From NCBI GenBank assembly GCA_945952225.1, contig CAMFHP010000029.1:16662-80661 (forward strand): a stretch of DNA of 64,000 nt. Direction: 5' to 3'. Shown here piece after piece: positions 27,801 to 36,075 of the stretch. The notes under the pieces were generated by a model. That model saw nothing but the letters and a program-made list of their open reading frames with translations. It did no database searches and had not been told where the DNA came from. The translations under genes and the position numbers were made by a program. Every line of letters begins with the position of its first letter. Positions within the stretch are counted from its first letter, which is position 1. The DNA is from an uncultured Myxococcaceae bacterium. Lineage in GTDB: Bacteria > Myxococcota_A > Polyangia > Polyangiales > Ga0077539.

Positions 27801-28000
27801 TCGTGGAGTTCCGCGGCGTTGGCGGGCATGGCCTGGAGGTGCTCTCCGCGCCCCGGTGCGAGCGCGCGCACCACGGGCGCCGAGGTTCCATCGGCGACGC
27901 GCTCCCGCTGCGAGGCGACGACCACCACGCCGAGCACACCGAGCGACACGATCAACCCAACAATCCCCAACACCCGACGCACCTGCGACTCGCCCGCCAT
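24851..28000 (-). CDS. Large membrane-anchored helical-repeat protein
   Basis: 1,049 residues from ATG 28000, preceded by a strong GGGAGGG ribosome binding site. One N-terminal membrane helix (VLGIVGLIVSLGVLGVVVVA, about residues 10-29) anchors it, and the rest is probably periplasmic. The body is Ala-rich and helical, with many segments like ALDAWAARAEPL and RVEQLMARNGLREAETLLRAWL that look like TPR/alpha-solenoid repeats. The last 30 residues are His/Arg/Gly-rich (GRHGRRHRERGGHHGHRR). No catalytic motif is seen. Likely a scaffold. The reading frame upstream of 28000 is open but not protein-like. Confidence 0.8.
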   Translation of the reverse strand: MAGESQVRRVLGIVGLIVSLGVLGVVVVASQRERVADGTSAPVVRALAPGRGEHLQAMPANAAELHEWLSQRVRLKPDRRALLALADVRRLQHDATESADVRWADGHWAVTLGGHEVGTLPETADFNDLLTLVTRAATAEATTSLRAGAPAPEAASQPTLTPSHPTLTTLLALDAAWASGSRTPDVVAAAARALTALAIETPDTLDGTDALDARALAALAWARAAGRPDTEYEALLARHMGYDRAAAELAAPLPDTSPVRWWVTREDARLRALAERDDATGAARYLWFRRLVERRARVEAFAWRDAKLAGSTHAVAVMGFEAAAWGANPIEAYAPFVRTQASRVLAALEHEASVEAPAAEDAALFTRLDALAARRPERGRFTDRALLAARDAAAVRSALHDDLAFRLDVLSSPASAMQLATALVNAAPPAHTDFAMWAQNLAAVSGNTAPPETLVRELGADTRLGGAMMIRTYADLVHAIGSDAQRRSALEHLAAKLDGRPSHRAFLATELGATLHDVPRSAHGCDDALRLSRYARPAATVWCYAARGDGAALLAMANDPSFSTRTRSDAAEAADGHAPREAVNAAWTAVLTAAPDDLDPRIVRVEQLMARNGLREAETLLRAWLAEHGHDAGLGPMHARARLGAVLRAQGHAEASWALVQPDLASMVGRSLEEGVRALLALRRYDEADALAQSMRQRYPNAESIALVAEALWTRGAPDGASQALVGSLELLTPADWSSPIGTTFARVFRAASVEATMAAFAPLARDVPNPDNLASVSGALASASRNDLAAATYASINYSALLTNPFDQLAAVSQQYAYRRAAQGVEPALAWIRSAVAPELRAPLSMFIYAHDAPEVMWSVVDATDPDDASFVWLLRAADALRNDPAHTHRDALAEFFRTANPDDYVVIARHLLGEVPASEVLPRATTEKRRTEVSYYLGLRAASEGHLDEASDWFQLTGLVGSTTDGEYDWAELVLDAWAARAEPLASLAAHPWAPPSAASTGAGAAATGTVLPMDPSRASEAAAGPAGRHGRRHRERGGHHGHRRPR

Positions 28001-28096
28001 GATGTTTCCCTCCCGCGCCTCGTCGTGAGGCTGCGCAACGCTCACACACCCGACGGCTCCGTCGCAAGACGCTCTCCGTGCTACACGCCCTGCCCC

Positions 28097-28399
28097 ATGG
28101 GATGGGCCAGCGGACACATTGCGCGGCTGAAGTGCGGCGAGACCGTCTCGTTTCGACCGCGGGGAAACTCCATGGCGCCGCGCATCGAGTCGGGGCAGCG
28201 CTGCACCGTGGAGCCCGTCGACGTCGCCACGCTGCGCGCGGGAGACATCGTGCTCTGCAAGGTGCACGGCACCGAGTACCTCCACTTCGTGAAGGCCGTG
28301 CAGGGCGCGCGCTATCAGATCGGAAACAACCGCGGCGGCATCAACGGCTGGATCGGTCCGTCGGGCATCTACGGACGCCTCGTGCGCGTCGATCCGTGA
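28097..28399 (+). CDS. Minimal S24/S26-family peptidase-like protein
   Basis: 100 residues. FRPRGNSMAPRIESGQ is the Ser box of signal-peptidase/LexA-like enzymes (Ser in GNSM), and GDIVLCKVHG plus LHFVKAVQ supply the strand and the probable catalytic Lys. There is no membrane segment and no DNA-binding domain, so it is a stand-alone peptidase fold of the kind found with nickel-superoxide-dismutase maturation or of unknown role. ATG 28097 is 96 bp from the divergent large gene. The final RLVRVDP is family-typical. Confidence 0.78.
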   Translation: MGWASGHIARLKCGETVSFRPRGNSMAPRIESGQRCTVEPVDVATLRAGDIVLCKVHGTEYLHFVKAVQGARYQIGNNRGGINGWIGPSGIYGRLVRVDP

Positions 28400-28437
28400 G
28401 CGCCCTCGCGATTCACGAACGGTAGACTCCGCGCCCG

Positions 28438-28980
28438 ATGTCCACGTCGCCTGCACCGATCCACACCGCGCGCCTCGACCTCGTGGCCGCCACGCTCGCA
28501 CACGTCGACGCCGAACTCCGCGGCCCCTCCTCACTCGCCGCGTTGCTGGGTGCGTCGGTGCCTGCCTCCTGGCCGCCGGGCGAGTACGACCGCGCCGCGC
28601 TCACGTTCTTTCGCACGCAGTTTCTCGCCGCGGGACCGTCGCTCGACGGATGGCTCACCTGGTACGCGATGACGCGCGAGGGGTCGGGTGCACGCGCGCT
28701 CGTCGCCGCGGCGGGCTACTTCGGTCCGCCCGCGGAGGGGGTCGTCGAGATCGGCTACTCGGTGGCGCCGGAAGCGCAGCGCCGCGGCCATGCGACGGAG
28801 ATCGTCGGCGCCCTCGTCGCGCGCGTGTTCGCGATGGACGCGGTGCACACGGTGATCGCGCACACCACCGACGAGAACGTGGCCTCGACGCGGGTGCTCC
28901 TGCGCTGCGGCTTTCGACGGGTGGGCGCGGGCGCCGACGCGGGCACCGTGCGCTACGAACGCACGCGCGACGTGGCGTGA
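28438..28980 (+). CDS. GNAT-family N-acetyltransferase (RimJ/RimL-like)
   Basis: 180 residues. The opening HTARLDLVAATLAHVDA, the acetyl-CoA loop EAQRRGHATEIVGAL and the closing NVASTRVLLRCGFRRVG are those of RimJ/RimL-type acetyltransferases, which modify N-terminal amino groups or small molecules. TAGACT followed by CCGCGC (about 28424-28435), right before the ATG, could be a -10 region, implying a very short leader. It follows the peptidase gene by 38 bp and may share its transcript. Confidence 0.88.
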   Translation: MSTSPAPIHTARLDLVAATLAHVDAELRGPSSLAALLGASVPASWPPGEYDRAALTFFRTQFLAAGPSLDGWLTWYAMTREGSGARALVAAAGYFGPPAEGVVEIGYSVAPEAQRRGHATEIVGALVARVFAMDAVHTVIAHTTDENVASTRVLLRCGFRRVGAGADAGTVRYERTRDVA

Positions 28981-28999
28981 TGCGCGTCGTGGCGACGGG

Positions 29000-29605
29000 T
29001 CACGCGCCTGTGCGGAGCGCCGTGAGGATAATGGTGACGGCCTCGGCGACGCAGCGCTCGGTGCGTGCCGCGTCGAAGGCGAACTGCTGGCGGTAGTAGC
29101 GCCAGGTGGTGGCCGAGAGCAGGTAGCGCAGGTTCGCCGCCGCGCCGTCGACGGTCGCCGTCGGAACCGTGGGAAAGGCCTCGCGCAGCAGCCGACGGAG
29201 GGCCTTCCACCGACGGGCGGCCTGACCGTCGCGCATCGAGGGAAAGAGGTCGCTGTGGAGCGCCGCCTCGACGAGCCCCGCGTGCGCTTCGAAGCGCGCG
29301 AAGAGGGCGTGCACGTAGCCCGGCAACGCTTCGATGGAGCCGGGCACCTCGGGCGCTGCGATGCGCGCCGCCACCTCACACGCGAGCGCCGCGAAGAGCA
29401 CCTCGCGCGTCGGAAAGTGTCGGTACACCGTGCGCTCCGAGATGCCCGCCTGCGCGGCCACCACGGCGTTCGTCAGCGACGACATGGGCGTGGTCACCAG
29501 CAGGTCGGCCGCGGCGCCCACGATCATCGCGCGCGTCTGCTCGGCCTGCCGCGCCGCAAGGGTCGTCGGTGGCGCACCACGAGGCTCGTCGGGTCCAGAG
29601 GCCAT
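29000..29605 (-). CDS. TetR-family transcriptional regulator
   Basis: 201 residues from ATG 29605 (an ATG 12 bases earlier is also possible). The N-terminal helix-turn-helix is SLTNAVVAAQAGISERTVYRHFP, typical of TetR, and the C-terminal 130 residues form the variable ligand domain. It is divergent from the cupin gene at 29692, and the palindrome at 29622-29634 lies between them, so it probably represses itself and the cupin gene. Confidence 0.9.
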   Translation of the reverse strand: MASGPDEPRGAPPTTLAARQAEQTRAMIVGAAADLLVTTPMSSLTNAVVAAQAGISERTVYRHFPTREVLFAALACEVAARIAAPEVPGSIEALPGYVHALFARFEAHAGLVEAALHSDLFPSMRDGQAARRWKALRRLLREAFPTVPTATVDGAAANLRYLLSATTWRYYRQQFAFDAARTERCVAEAVTIILTALRTGA

Positions 29606-29621
29606 CGGTTGACACATCGCA

Positions 29622-29634
29622 TGACACAGTGTCA
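29622..29634. promoter_or_regulatory. TGACAC-A-GTGTCA palindrome, candidate TetR operator
   Basis: Perfect 13-bp inverted repeat in the 86-bp divergent region between the TetR and cupin genes. A further TGACAC half-site (29610-29615) overlaps a TTGACA hexamer (29609-29614), and related half-sites follow on the other side. The arrangement suits binding by one or two TetR dimers over both promoters. Confidence 0.6.
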
Positions 29635-29691
29635 GTGTCCATGACATCGAAGCGCCGATGGGGGGCGACTTCTCGACCGGGAGGAGTGTCG

Positions 29692-30144
29692 ATGGGCACG
29701 AAGGGGATGATTCAGCGCCGCGACGAGGCGACGGCGCTGCGGGCGCTCGGCACCGACGTTCGGTTCCTGTGCGAGTCGGAGCACACGGCGGGCGCGCTCT
29801 CGATGATGGAGGTGATGCTCCCCGAGGGTTCGGGCCCTCCCCCGCACCACCACGACTGGGACGAGGCGTACTACATCGCCGACGGGCGCGTGCGCTTCAC
29901 CCTCGGCGACACGGTGCGCGAGCTCGGATCCGGTGACTTCGTGTACGCCCCCGCGGGGGTGGTGCACGGGTTCACGGGCCTCTCGGAGGCGCCCGCGCGG
30001 ATGCTCATTCTCGACACGCCGGCGCACGCGGCGGGGTTCTTCCGCGAGGTCGACCGCGAGGTGCGCGCGTGGCCCGACGACGCCCCGAAGGTGCCCGCCA
30101 TCGGCGCGCGTCACGGGATTCATTTTCTTCCCCGCGGGGGCTGA
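29692..30144 (+). CDS. Cupin-domain protein
   Basis: 150 residues from ATG 29692, behind a strong GGGAGGAG ribosome binding site (29679-29686). Cupin motif 1 is GSGPPPHHHDWDEAYYIADG (His cluster and Glu for metal binding) and motif 2 is GDFVYAPAGVVHGF. The C-terminal 45 residues extend beyond a minimal cupin. Single-domain cupins of this kind bind a metal and may be dioxygenases, isomerases or simple ligand binders. Probably regulated by the divergent TetR protein. Confidence 0.9.
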   Translation: MGTKGMIQRRDEATALRALGTDVRFLCESEHTAGALSMMEVMLPEGSGPPPHHHDWDEAYYIADGRVRFTLGDTVRELGSGDFVYAPAGVVHGFTGLSEAPARMLILDTPAHAAGFFREVDREVRAWPDDAPKVPAIGARHGIHFLPRGG

Positions 30145-30230
30145 GCTCCGTCGCTCCGTCACCGTCGCCCCCGACGCCCGCGCCGACCGTTTGACCGCGC
30201 GGAGACGCCCGTGCGAGGGAACGTGTCTCG

Positions 30231-30746
30231 ATGGAGTCCCCTCCCCCGCGCCTCGATGTCGAAGTGCCCGCGCCCGCGGCGGGCTCGCTCCCCTGGAGCA
30301 CGTACTTCACCGTGGCCGCCATGGTGGCCCTCGGCGCGTGGATGCCGTGGAGCTGGGGACTTCCGGTGGCGCTCCCGGCGCTGCTCGCGTGGGCTGGTCT
30401 GCGCAGCACGCAGCGCCGTTCGCGGGAGGGCTACCGCGTGCGCATCGACGACACGCACGTCGAGGAGCTCACCGCGCTCTGCCACGCGCGCACGCCGCTG
30501 GTGCATCTGCAACGGGTGGTCGAGTCGGCGGATCGCTTCACCCTCGTGCTCGCGAACCGCGGCCTCGTGGTGCCCCTCGCCGCGCTCGGCGGAGACCGTC
30601 GGCGCCTCCTCGATGCGCTGCCCGCAAACGTGGTGGTGCAGTCCGAGCCCGTGGCCGACCGGGCGCAGGGCCGACGGACGATCGTGCTGTGGCTCGTGCT
30701 CGTGGCGCTCCTCACGATGGTCTACTACCTCGCGGGGTCGCGATGA
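30231..30746 (+). CDS. Small membrane protein, YcxB-like pair member
   Basis: 171 residues. Two N-terminal helices (TYFTVAAMVALGAWMPW and LPVALPALLAWAGL), a soluble domain of about 75 residues with alternating strands (RVRIDDTHVEELT... FTLVLANRGLVVPLAAL), and a C-terminal helix (IVLWLVLVALLTMVYYL). The soluble part resembles the PH-like YcxB domain. Overlaps the next gene by ATGA. Confidence 0.7.
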   Translation: MESPPPRLDVEVPAPAAGSLPWSTYFTVAAMVALGAWMPWSWGLPVALPALLAWAGLRSTQRRSREGYRVRIDDTHVEELTALCHARTPLVHLQRVVESADRFTLVLANRGLVVPLAALGGDRRRLLDALPANVVVQSEPVADRAQGRRTIVLWLVLVALLTMVYYLAGSR

Positions 30747-31321
30747 GCGGCGATCCGTTTCGCAGCGACGCGCGGGTGGAGCGACGTGCCGAGTGCGCAC
30801 CGCCCGCCGAAGCGTGGACGGTGATGGCCCGCGCGGCGCCCCTTCGCACATGGACCGTCGCGTACCTCCTCGTGCTGATGGCGGGCACCGCGCTCCTCGC
30901 CCTCACCGTGCCCGCCGCGAAGACGCCGGGCCTCGTGACGACGGGCGCGCTCGCGCTGCTCACGATGCTGATCGTTCAGGTGTTCCTCCGTCAGCGGCGC
31001 ACGGCGGAAGCGGCGCCCGCGCAGCGCTGCTGGTTCACCCGCGAGGCCGTGGTGCTCGCGAGCGACACGGGCGAGAGCGCGTGGCGTTACGAGGGCGTGC
31101 GCGGGCTGGAGCGGGTCGGTCCGTGGCTGCTCGTGGTGTTCGAGGGAGAGTTCGTCGCGGTGCTGCGCGCCGAGGGCGCCGAGGGCGATGCGCTGGTGTC
31201 GTTCCTGATGGAGCGCACGACGCAGCGGGCGCCGTCGGAGCATCGTGCGCGGGTGCTGCGGCTCGTGGCGCTCGGCGTGACCTGGGTGTCCATCGTGGCA
31301 GCGGCGATCCACGGACGCTGA
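30743..31321 (+). CDS. YcxB-like membrane protein
   Basis: 192 residues starting inside the stop of the gene before (ATGA overlap, 30743-30746), so translation is coupled. Two helices (TVAYLLVLMAGTALLALTV and a second following), then a PH-like domain (CWFTREAVVLASDTGESAWRYEGVRGL), then a C-terminal helix. Same architecture as the preceding protein, so the two probably arose by duplication and may form a complex. Function unknown. Confidence 0.75.
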   Translation: MSGDPFRSDARVERRAECAPPAEAWTVMARAAPLRTWTVAYLLVLMAGTALLALTVPAAKTPGLVTTGALALLTMLIVQVFLRQRRTAEAAPAQRCWFTREAVVLASDTGESAWRYEGVRGLERVGPWLLVVFEGEFVAVLRAEGAEGDALVSFLMERTTQRAPSEHRARVLRLVALGVTWVSIVAAAIHGR

Positions 31322-31511
31322 CGCTGCGAGACAGACGCGGCGACGTCGTGGGGCCGCAGGGTGTCGACCGTCGGCGTCAGTGCGCGCGGTGCGAGGAGGG
31401 CGGACACGCGCACGACGAACGTGGTGCTCGTACGGCATGGCCGTTGCGGATGCGGCGCAGGTCGAGGGTCGCAGGGCAGCGATGCCCACGCACCCACGAC
31501 ACGGGAGCCTC

Positions 31512-33023
31512 ATGGAACAGCGGTGTGGGATGGAGCGCGCGCGCGTCGCGCAGCGGTTCGCGGGTGTGCTCTTCGCGGCGGTGTCGGCGTGCTCGCCCTC
31601 GCCCGCGGCCTCGGGTGCGAGCGATGGCGCGGCCGATGCGCGCGACGCCGTGGTCGATGCCGACGAGGTGCGCGCGGCGTCTCCCGATGCGACGGGCGAT
31701 GCGTCCGATGCTGCGGTGGATGGAACGGTCGTGCCCGTCGATCGGTGGAGCGCGGTCGAGACGTCGATGCAGCGCGCGGGGTACGCGACGCGAGAGGGCG
31801 CGTGGGGCGCGGTCGATCTCTCGCGCTGCTGCGAGGGCGATGGAAGCTGCTACGCGAACAACCCCGCGAGCCCGTACTTCTCGCTCACGCTGCCGCCCGC
31901 GGACACGCAGACGGCGGCGAATCCGGTGCTGTTTCCCGATGCGCAGGGGCGCAGCAGCGCGTTTCGTCTCGGGCGCGACGAGGCCGTGGTGCTCTTCACC
32001 GACCTGCCGCCCGCGGCGGCGTACTCGGCCTTCACGCCCTACGTCTACGACCGCGCCGACGGAGCCTCACGGAGCGTGGTGTTCGCGAGCCTCCACGGCG
32101 GTCTCAACCGCACGCGCTACAGCGACCGCGAGGGAACGTCGGCGGTGCTGGTGATGGCCACGAGCGCCGCGGCCGAAGGTGCGGCCATGCGCGCGCTGAC
32201 CGAGGCGGGCGTCGATGCGTCGACGGTGCTCCGCGTGCCGTGGGTGTTCGTGGGGAGCACCACGGCGCCGCCGCGCTTCGGACTCGACGCCGACGCCGAC
32301 ACCTTCGCGCTCCTCGGGCGCCTCGCGGTGCCGCGCGATGCGAGCGAGGCCATGCGCTACCTCTCGCGACGCTTCCGCGCGATGCGCGCCACGGGGTCTT
32401 CGACGGGGGCCGCACCGGCGCCGCCCGAGACGGCCACGCAGCGCGCGCGGCCCGAAGACACCTCGCTGAACGTCTCCCTCGACCGCCTCGCGATTGCGAT
32501 CCGCGCGGCGCACCCTCGCGAGACGCTCGTGGGCGTGGCGATGTTCGACGGAACGCAGAACCCCGCACGCTGCCTCGAACAGCGCTCGAACTGTCAGGGC
32601 GACAACCGCGACACGGACTACCCCACGTCGCGTCCGTTTCTGGCGCCGGGCACGGGCGAGTCGCTGGTGGTGTTCGGTGTGAACCACGCCGCGACGGGGC
32701 ACTCGACCTACTCGGGCGTCGGGCTCTACAGCGTGGCCCACGCGGCGGGCGTCACCTCGGCGACGAGCGATCGATTCGTGGGCACGGCGCGGGCGTATGT
32801 GCCGGCCGATCCCAACGTCGACCGCCTCTTCGTATGGACCTTCGCGCGACGCTGCAACGGCGCCGCGGCGTGCACCGAGGTGAGCACCGCGGCGTGTCCT
32901 GCGGGGCTGCCCGATGGCGCGGCCTCGCTGCTGATGATGCGCGACTACGTCGACCCCGAGACCGGCACCGCGCCGCGCTACGACGACCTCGTGCCGTACC
33001 GCATCTTCATGGTGCTTCCGTAG
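31512..33023 (+). CDS. Large lipoprotein of unknown function
   Basis: 503 residues from ATG 31512 (GGGAG at 31503-31507) or 497 from ATG 31530. The signal peptide RVAQRFAGVLFAAVSAC ends in a lipobox, followed by an Asp/Ala linker (DGAADARDAVVDADE). The mature domain of about 430 residues has scattered Cys (SRCCEGDGSCY, RCLEQRSNC, RRCNGAAAC) and no motif I recognise. Probably surface-exposed. It converges with the lipoprotein gene at 33039. Confidence 0.7.
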   Translation: MEQRCGMERARVAQRFAGVLFAAVSACSPSPAASGASDGAADARDAVVDADEVRAASPDATGDASDAAVDGTVVPVDRWSAVETSMQRAGYATREGAWGAVDLSRCCEGDGSCYANNPASPYFSLTLPPADTQTAANPVLFPDAQGRSSAFRLGRDEAVVLFTDLPPAAAYSAFTPYVYDRADGASRSVVFASLHGGLNRTRYSDREGTSAVLVMATSAAAEGAAMRALTEAGVDASTVLRVPWVFVGSTTAPPRFGLDADADTFALLGRLAVPRDASEAMRYLSRRFRAMRATGSSTGAAPAPPETATQRARPEDTSLNVSLDRLAIAIRAAHPRETLVGVAMFDGTQNPARCLEQRSNCQGDNRDTDYPTSRPFLAPGTGESLVVFGVNHAATGHSTYSGVGLYSVAHAAGVTSATSDRFVGTARAYVPADPNVDRLFVWTFARRCNGAAACTEVSTAACPAGLPDGAASLLMMRDYVDPETGTAPRYDDLVPYRIFMVLP

Positions 33024-33038
33024 CCTGGCGAGACCCGC

Positions 33039-34469
33039 TCAGGGCGTCGCGAGACGGAGCGCGCCGTTGGGGGCGCAGGTCCATCGCAGCAGCGTGTCGT
33101 GCACACGACCGACGAGGGCCTCGCCCGCCCACACGAGCTCCTCGGGCGCGTCGGTGACCGACGAGGGCCGCGGCAGGCGATCGACGTCGGCCCAGCGCGT
33201 CAGGTCGATGGACGTTCCCTCGTGCGTCGGGTCGAAGACCACACCGTCTCGACCGCCGCGCGCCCATCGAACGCGCACCACGGGATGGCCCTCCACACAG
33301 CGGAGCGGCTGCGTGGTGATGCCCGGCAGCACGGGCATGCGGTACGCGTCGGAGAGCGCGGGCGTGCGCTGCGCGGGCGTCGGACCGTGCACCCAGACGC
33401 CCTCGGTGGCGGGCGCGTCGGGGTCCTCTTCGGCGTAGTGCGCGCGCAGGGCGAAGACGCCGTCACCCCAGGCCATCGCGACGTTGTCGTAGTGCCAGAG
33501 CGGCTCTTCGAAGGGCATCGTGACGGGCGTGGAATCCCAGGGCTCGGTGAAGGTGACGATCTTGAGTCCGATGTGCTCGTCGGGCACCACGTAGGCGATG
33601 CCGCCGGGCAGTCGCACGAAGCCCTGGGGCTCGCTCGAAGGGCAGAGCAGGGCCTCGCGGTGCGTGGTCACCGCGCCGTCGGGCGCGAGGTGCGAGAGCG
33701 TCCACGCGGGGCACGAGGCGCGTTCGGCGTGCTCCTCGTCGTCGCCGTGCAGACACGGGATGCGCTCGCCGGTGGCCACCACGAGCGCGCCGCCGTCGTC
33801 GCGCGCGAACACCCGCGCGAGGGGCGTGTGCCAGCCGTAGGGAATCTCCTCGTCGGACACGTAGGAGAAGTCGGCGAGCGTGCGCGGCGCATCGACCGTC
33901 GAGAGGTCGGCGTTGCCATGAAGCGCCGCCACGAGGTGCTCCTCGCGCGGTCCCTCGTCGCGGGCGCGGACGGTGTGCCAGGCGATCCACACGTGGGCGC
34001 CGCGCGCATCGGCGGAGACGTCGCGCACGGGGCCCGTGGTGCGTCGCAGGAGCTTCGGTTCGCCGAGGGCCACACCGCGTCGATCGAGGGTCGTGGCGAT
34101 GAGCTCGCTCACGCGGCGTCCGTCGTGGTTCACCGCGCGCACGAGGAGGGCGCCGGTCGGTGTGGCGACCAGCGTGATGGGATCGTTGGCATCCGTGGGC
34201 GTGACGCGCGCGACGGTCGTGCGACGGGGCGTCGAGGCGTCGCGGGCGACGTAGCCGGGCGGAGGGTTCCAGCGCGGGAGCGTGACCACCGCGTCGACGG
34301 AGGAGGCATCCGCGGACGCATCGGGAGAGGCCACGGCGGACGCATCGGGCGACACGGTGCGCACATCGACGGCGATGGTGTGCGAGGCGTCGGCGGGTGC
34401 CGGAGGGGGCGCGGTCGTGCGACGACACGAGAGCGCGACGAGCGGCACCAGCAGGGCGTGAAGACGCAT
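33039..34469 (-). CDS. Lipoprotein, tandem paralogue A
   Basis: 476 residues from ATG 34469. Signal MRLHALLVPLVALSC with Cys-Arg-Arg at the mature N-terminus and an Asp/Ala linker (DASAVASPDASADASSVDA). The mature part is beta-rich, with strands such as RTTVARVTPTDANDPITLVA and GAHVWIAWHTVRA spaced like propeller blades. Clearly paralogous along its length to the next gene. No catalytic motif is seen. Confidence 0.75.
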   Translation of the reverse strand: MRLHALLVPLVALSCRRTTAPPPAPADASHTIAVDVRTVSPDASAVASPDASADASSVDAVVTLPRWNPPPGYVARDASTPRRTTVARVTPTDANDPITLVATPTGALLVRAVNHDGRRVSELIATTLDRRGVALGEPKLLRRTTGPVRDVSADARGAHVWIAWHTVRARDEGPREEHLVAALHGNADLSTVDAPRTLADFSYVSDEEIPYGWHTPLARVFARDDGGALVVATGERIPCLHGDDEEHAERASCPAWTLSHLAPDGAVTTHREALLCPSSEPQGFVRLPGGIAYVVPDEHIGLKIVTFTEPWDSTPVTMPFEEPLWHYDNVAMAWGDGVFALRAHYAEEDPDAPATEGVWVHGPTPAQRTPALSDAYRMPVLPGITTQPLRCVEGHPVVRVRWARGGRDGVVFDPTHEGTSIDLTRWADVDRLPRPSSVTDAPEELVWAGEALVGRVHDTLLRWTCAPNGALRLATP

Positions 34470-34606
34470 GGTGCGGGCGGTTGTACACCGCGCGCAGAGG
34501 GCGTTGCTGCGGGCTTCGTGCGGGCGGTCACGCACGGGTGTGTGCGGGCGCGCGGTCGACGACGTGGCGCGCGCGCAGGGCGCTCCGCTCGCCGATCGAC
34601 GCGGGG

Positions 34607-36019
34607 TCAGGGCGTGGCGAGACGGAGCGCGCCGTTGGAGGCGCAGGTCCATCGAAGCAGCGTGGCGCCCACACGACCGACGAGGGCCTCACCGGCCCAC
34701 ACGATGTCGTAGGGGGCATCGGTGACGGTCGCAGGACGCGGCAGGCGATCGACGTCGGCCCAGCTCCCCAGGTCGATCGACGTGCCCTCGTGCGTCGGGT
34801 CGAAGACCATGCCCCCGCGAGGTCCGCCCTCCCACCCGACGCGCACCACGGGATGCCCACCCACGCAGCGGAGCGGCCCGGTCACGACGCGCGGAGGCAC
34901 GGGGACCATGCGCTGCGGATCAAGGTCCGGCATGCCTCGCAGTGCGGCGGGTCCGTGCATCCACACCCCCCAGCGGGCATCGTCGTTCCCCACGTCCTCC
35001 TCGTGCATGAGCAACGCGAGGACGCCATCGCTCCAGGCCATCGAAACGACGTCGTACGACGGCACGCTGGGGTCGAAGGGCAGGTCGAAGTGCGTCGATC
35101 CCCACCCCAGGGTGGTGATCTCGGACTTGTCGTAGACGTCGCCATTGATCACCACGTAGCCGATCGCGTCGGGCAGTCGCACGAACGCGTGAGGCACCCC
35201 CGACGGGACCTCCATGGCCCCGCTCGACGTTTCGTCGATGCGCGTGGGCGAGAGGTTCGAGATCCGATACGTGGCACACGGCCCCCACTCCGGGTTGTCA
35301 TCTGAATTGTAGCGAAAGACCTGACACGTGGCGGGCGCGTCGTTGCTCAACACCATGGCCCGGCCGTCTTCGTGCGCGAGCACGTTTGCGAAGGCGTACG
35401 CCCAGGGGTAGCTGCTCGCCGCGTAGGACGAGTCGACGAGCGTGAGGGGCGCGTCGACCGTCGAGAGGTCGGCGTTGCCATGGATCGCCGCCACGATGTG
35501 CTCCCCGTGCGATTCGCCTTCTTGCACGCGGACCGTGTGCCACGCGATCCAGACGTGGGCGCCGCGCGCATCGGCCGAGAGCGCTTCGATGGGCCCCGTG
35601 GTGCGTCGCACGAGCTTCGGCTCACCGACGGGCAGTCCGCGTCGATCGAGCGGCGTGGCGACGATCTCGCTCACGCGCTGACCCGCGTGGTTCACCGCGC
35701 GCACGAAGAGGGCGCCGGTCGGCGTCGCGAGGAGCGTCATGGGGTCGTTCGCGTCCGTGGGGCGCACGTGCGCGACGGTCGTGCGACGGGGCGTCGAGGC
35801 GTCGCGGGGCACGAAGCCGGGCGGAGGGCTCCGGCGCCGAACCGTGAGCACCGCTCCGTCTACCGACGCGTCGGACGCTGGGTGCGACGACGCATCGGCG
35901 AGCGGGGTTCGCGCATCGACGGCCACGGAACGGGCGGCGTCGGCGTGTGCAGACGGAGGAGGCGCCGCGCGACGACACGAGAGCGCGACGAGGGGTACGA
36001 GCAGGGTGTGGAGACGCAT
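34607..36019 (-). CDS. Lipoprotein, tandem paralogue B
   Basis: 470 residues from ATG 36019. Signal MRLHTLLVPLVALSCRR is almost identical to paralogue A, and blocks such as RAVNHAGQRVSEIVAT, GAHVWIAWHTVR, HGNADLSTVDAP and DPTHEGTSIDL are shared. Roughly 60 bp upstream of both start codons is also conserved (including TACAAC on the minus strand 11-16 bp before each ATG), so promoter and gene were duplicated together. The middle of the protein has diverged most, suggesting different ligands. Confidence 0.75.
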   Translation of the reverse strand: MRLHTLLVPLVALSCRRAAPPPSAHADAARSVAVDARTPLADASSHPASDASVDGAVLTVRRRSPPPGFVPRDASTPRRTTVAHVRPTDANDPMTLLATPTGALFVRAVNHAGQRVSEIVATPLDRRGLPVGEPKLVRRTTGPIEALSADARGAHVWIAWHTVRVQEGESHGEHIVAAIHGNADLSTVDAPLTLVDSSYAASSYPWAYAFANVLAHEDGRAMVLSNDAPATCQVFRYNSDDNPEWGPCATYRISNLSPTRIDETSSGAMEVPSGVPHAFVRLPDAIGYVVINGDVYDKSEITTLGWGSTHFDLPFDPSVPSYDVVSMAWSDGVLALLMHEEDVGNDDARWGVWMHGPAALRGMPDLDPQRMVPVPPRVVTGPLRCVGGHPVVRVGWEGGPRGGMVFDPTHEGTSIDLGSWADVDRLPRPATVTDAPYDIVWAGEALVGRVGATLLRWTCASNGALRLATP

Positions 36020-36075
36020 GATGCGGGCGGTTGTACACCGCGCGGAGGGCGTTGCTGCGGGCTTCGCGCGGAGGG

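Noticed and set aside
24851..28534. Start of the large repeat protein at 28534
   Set aside because: The extension is antisense to the GNAT and peptidase genes; a strong ribosome binding site and membrane helix mark ATG 28000.
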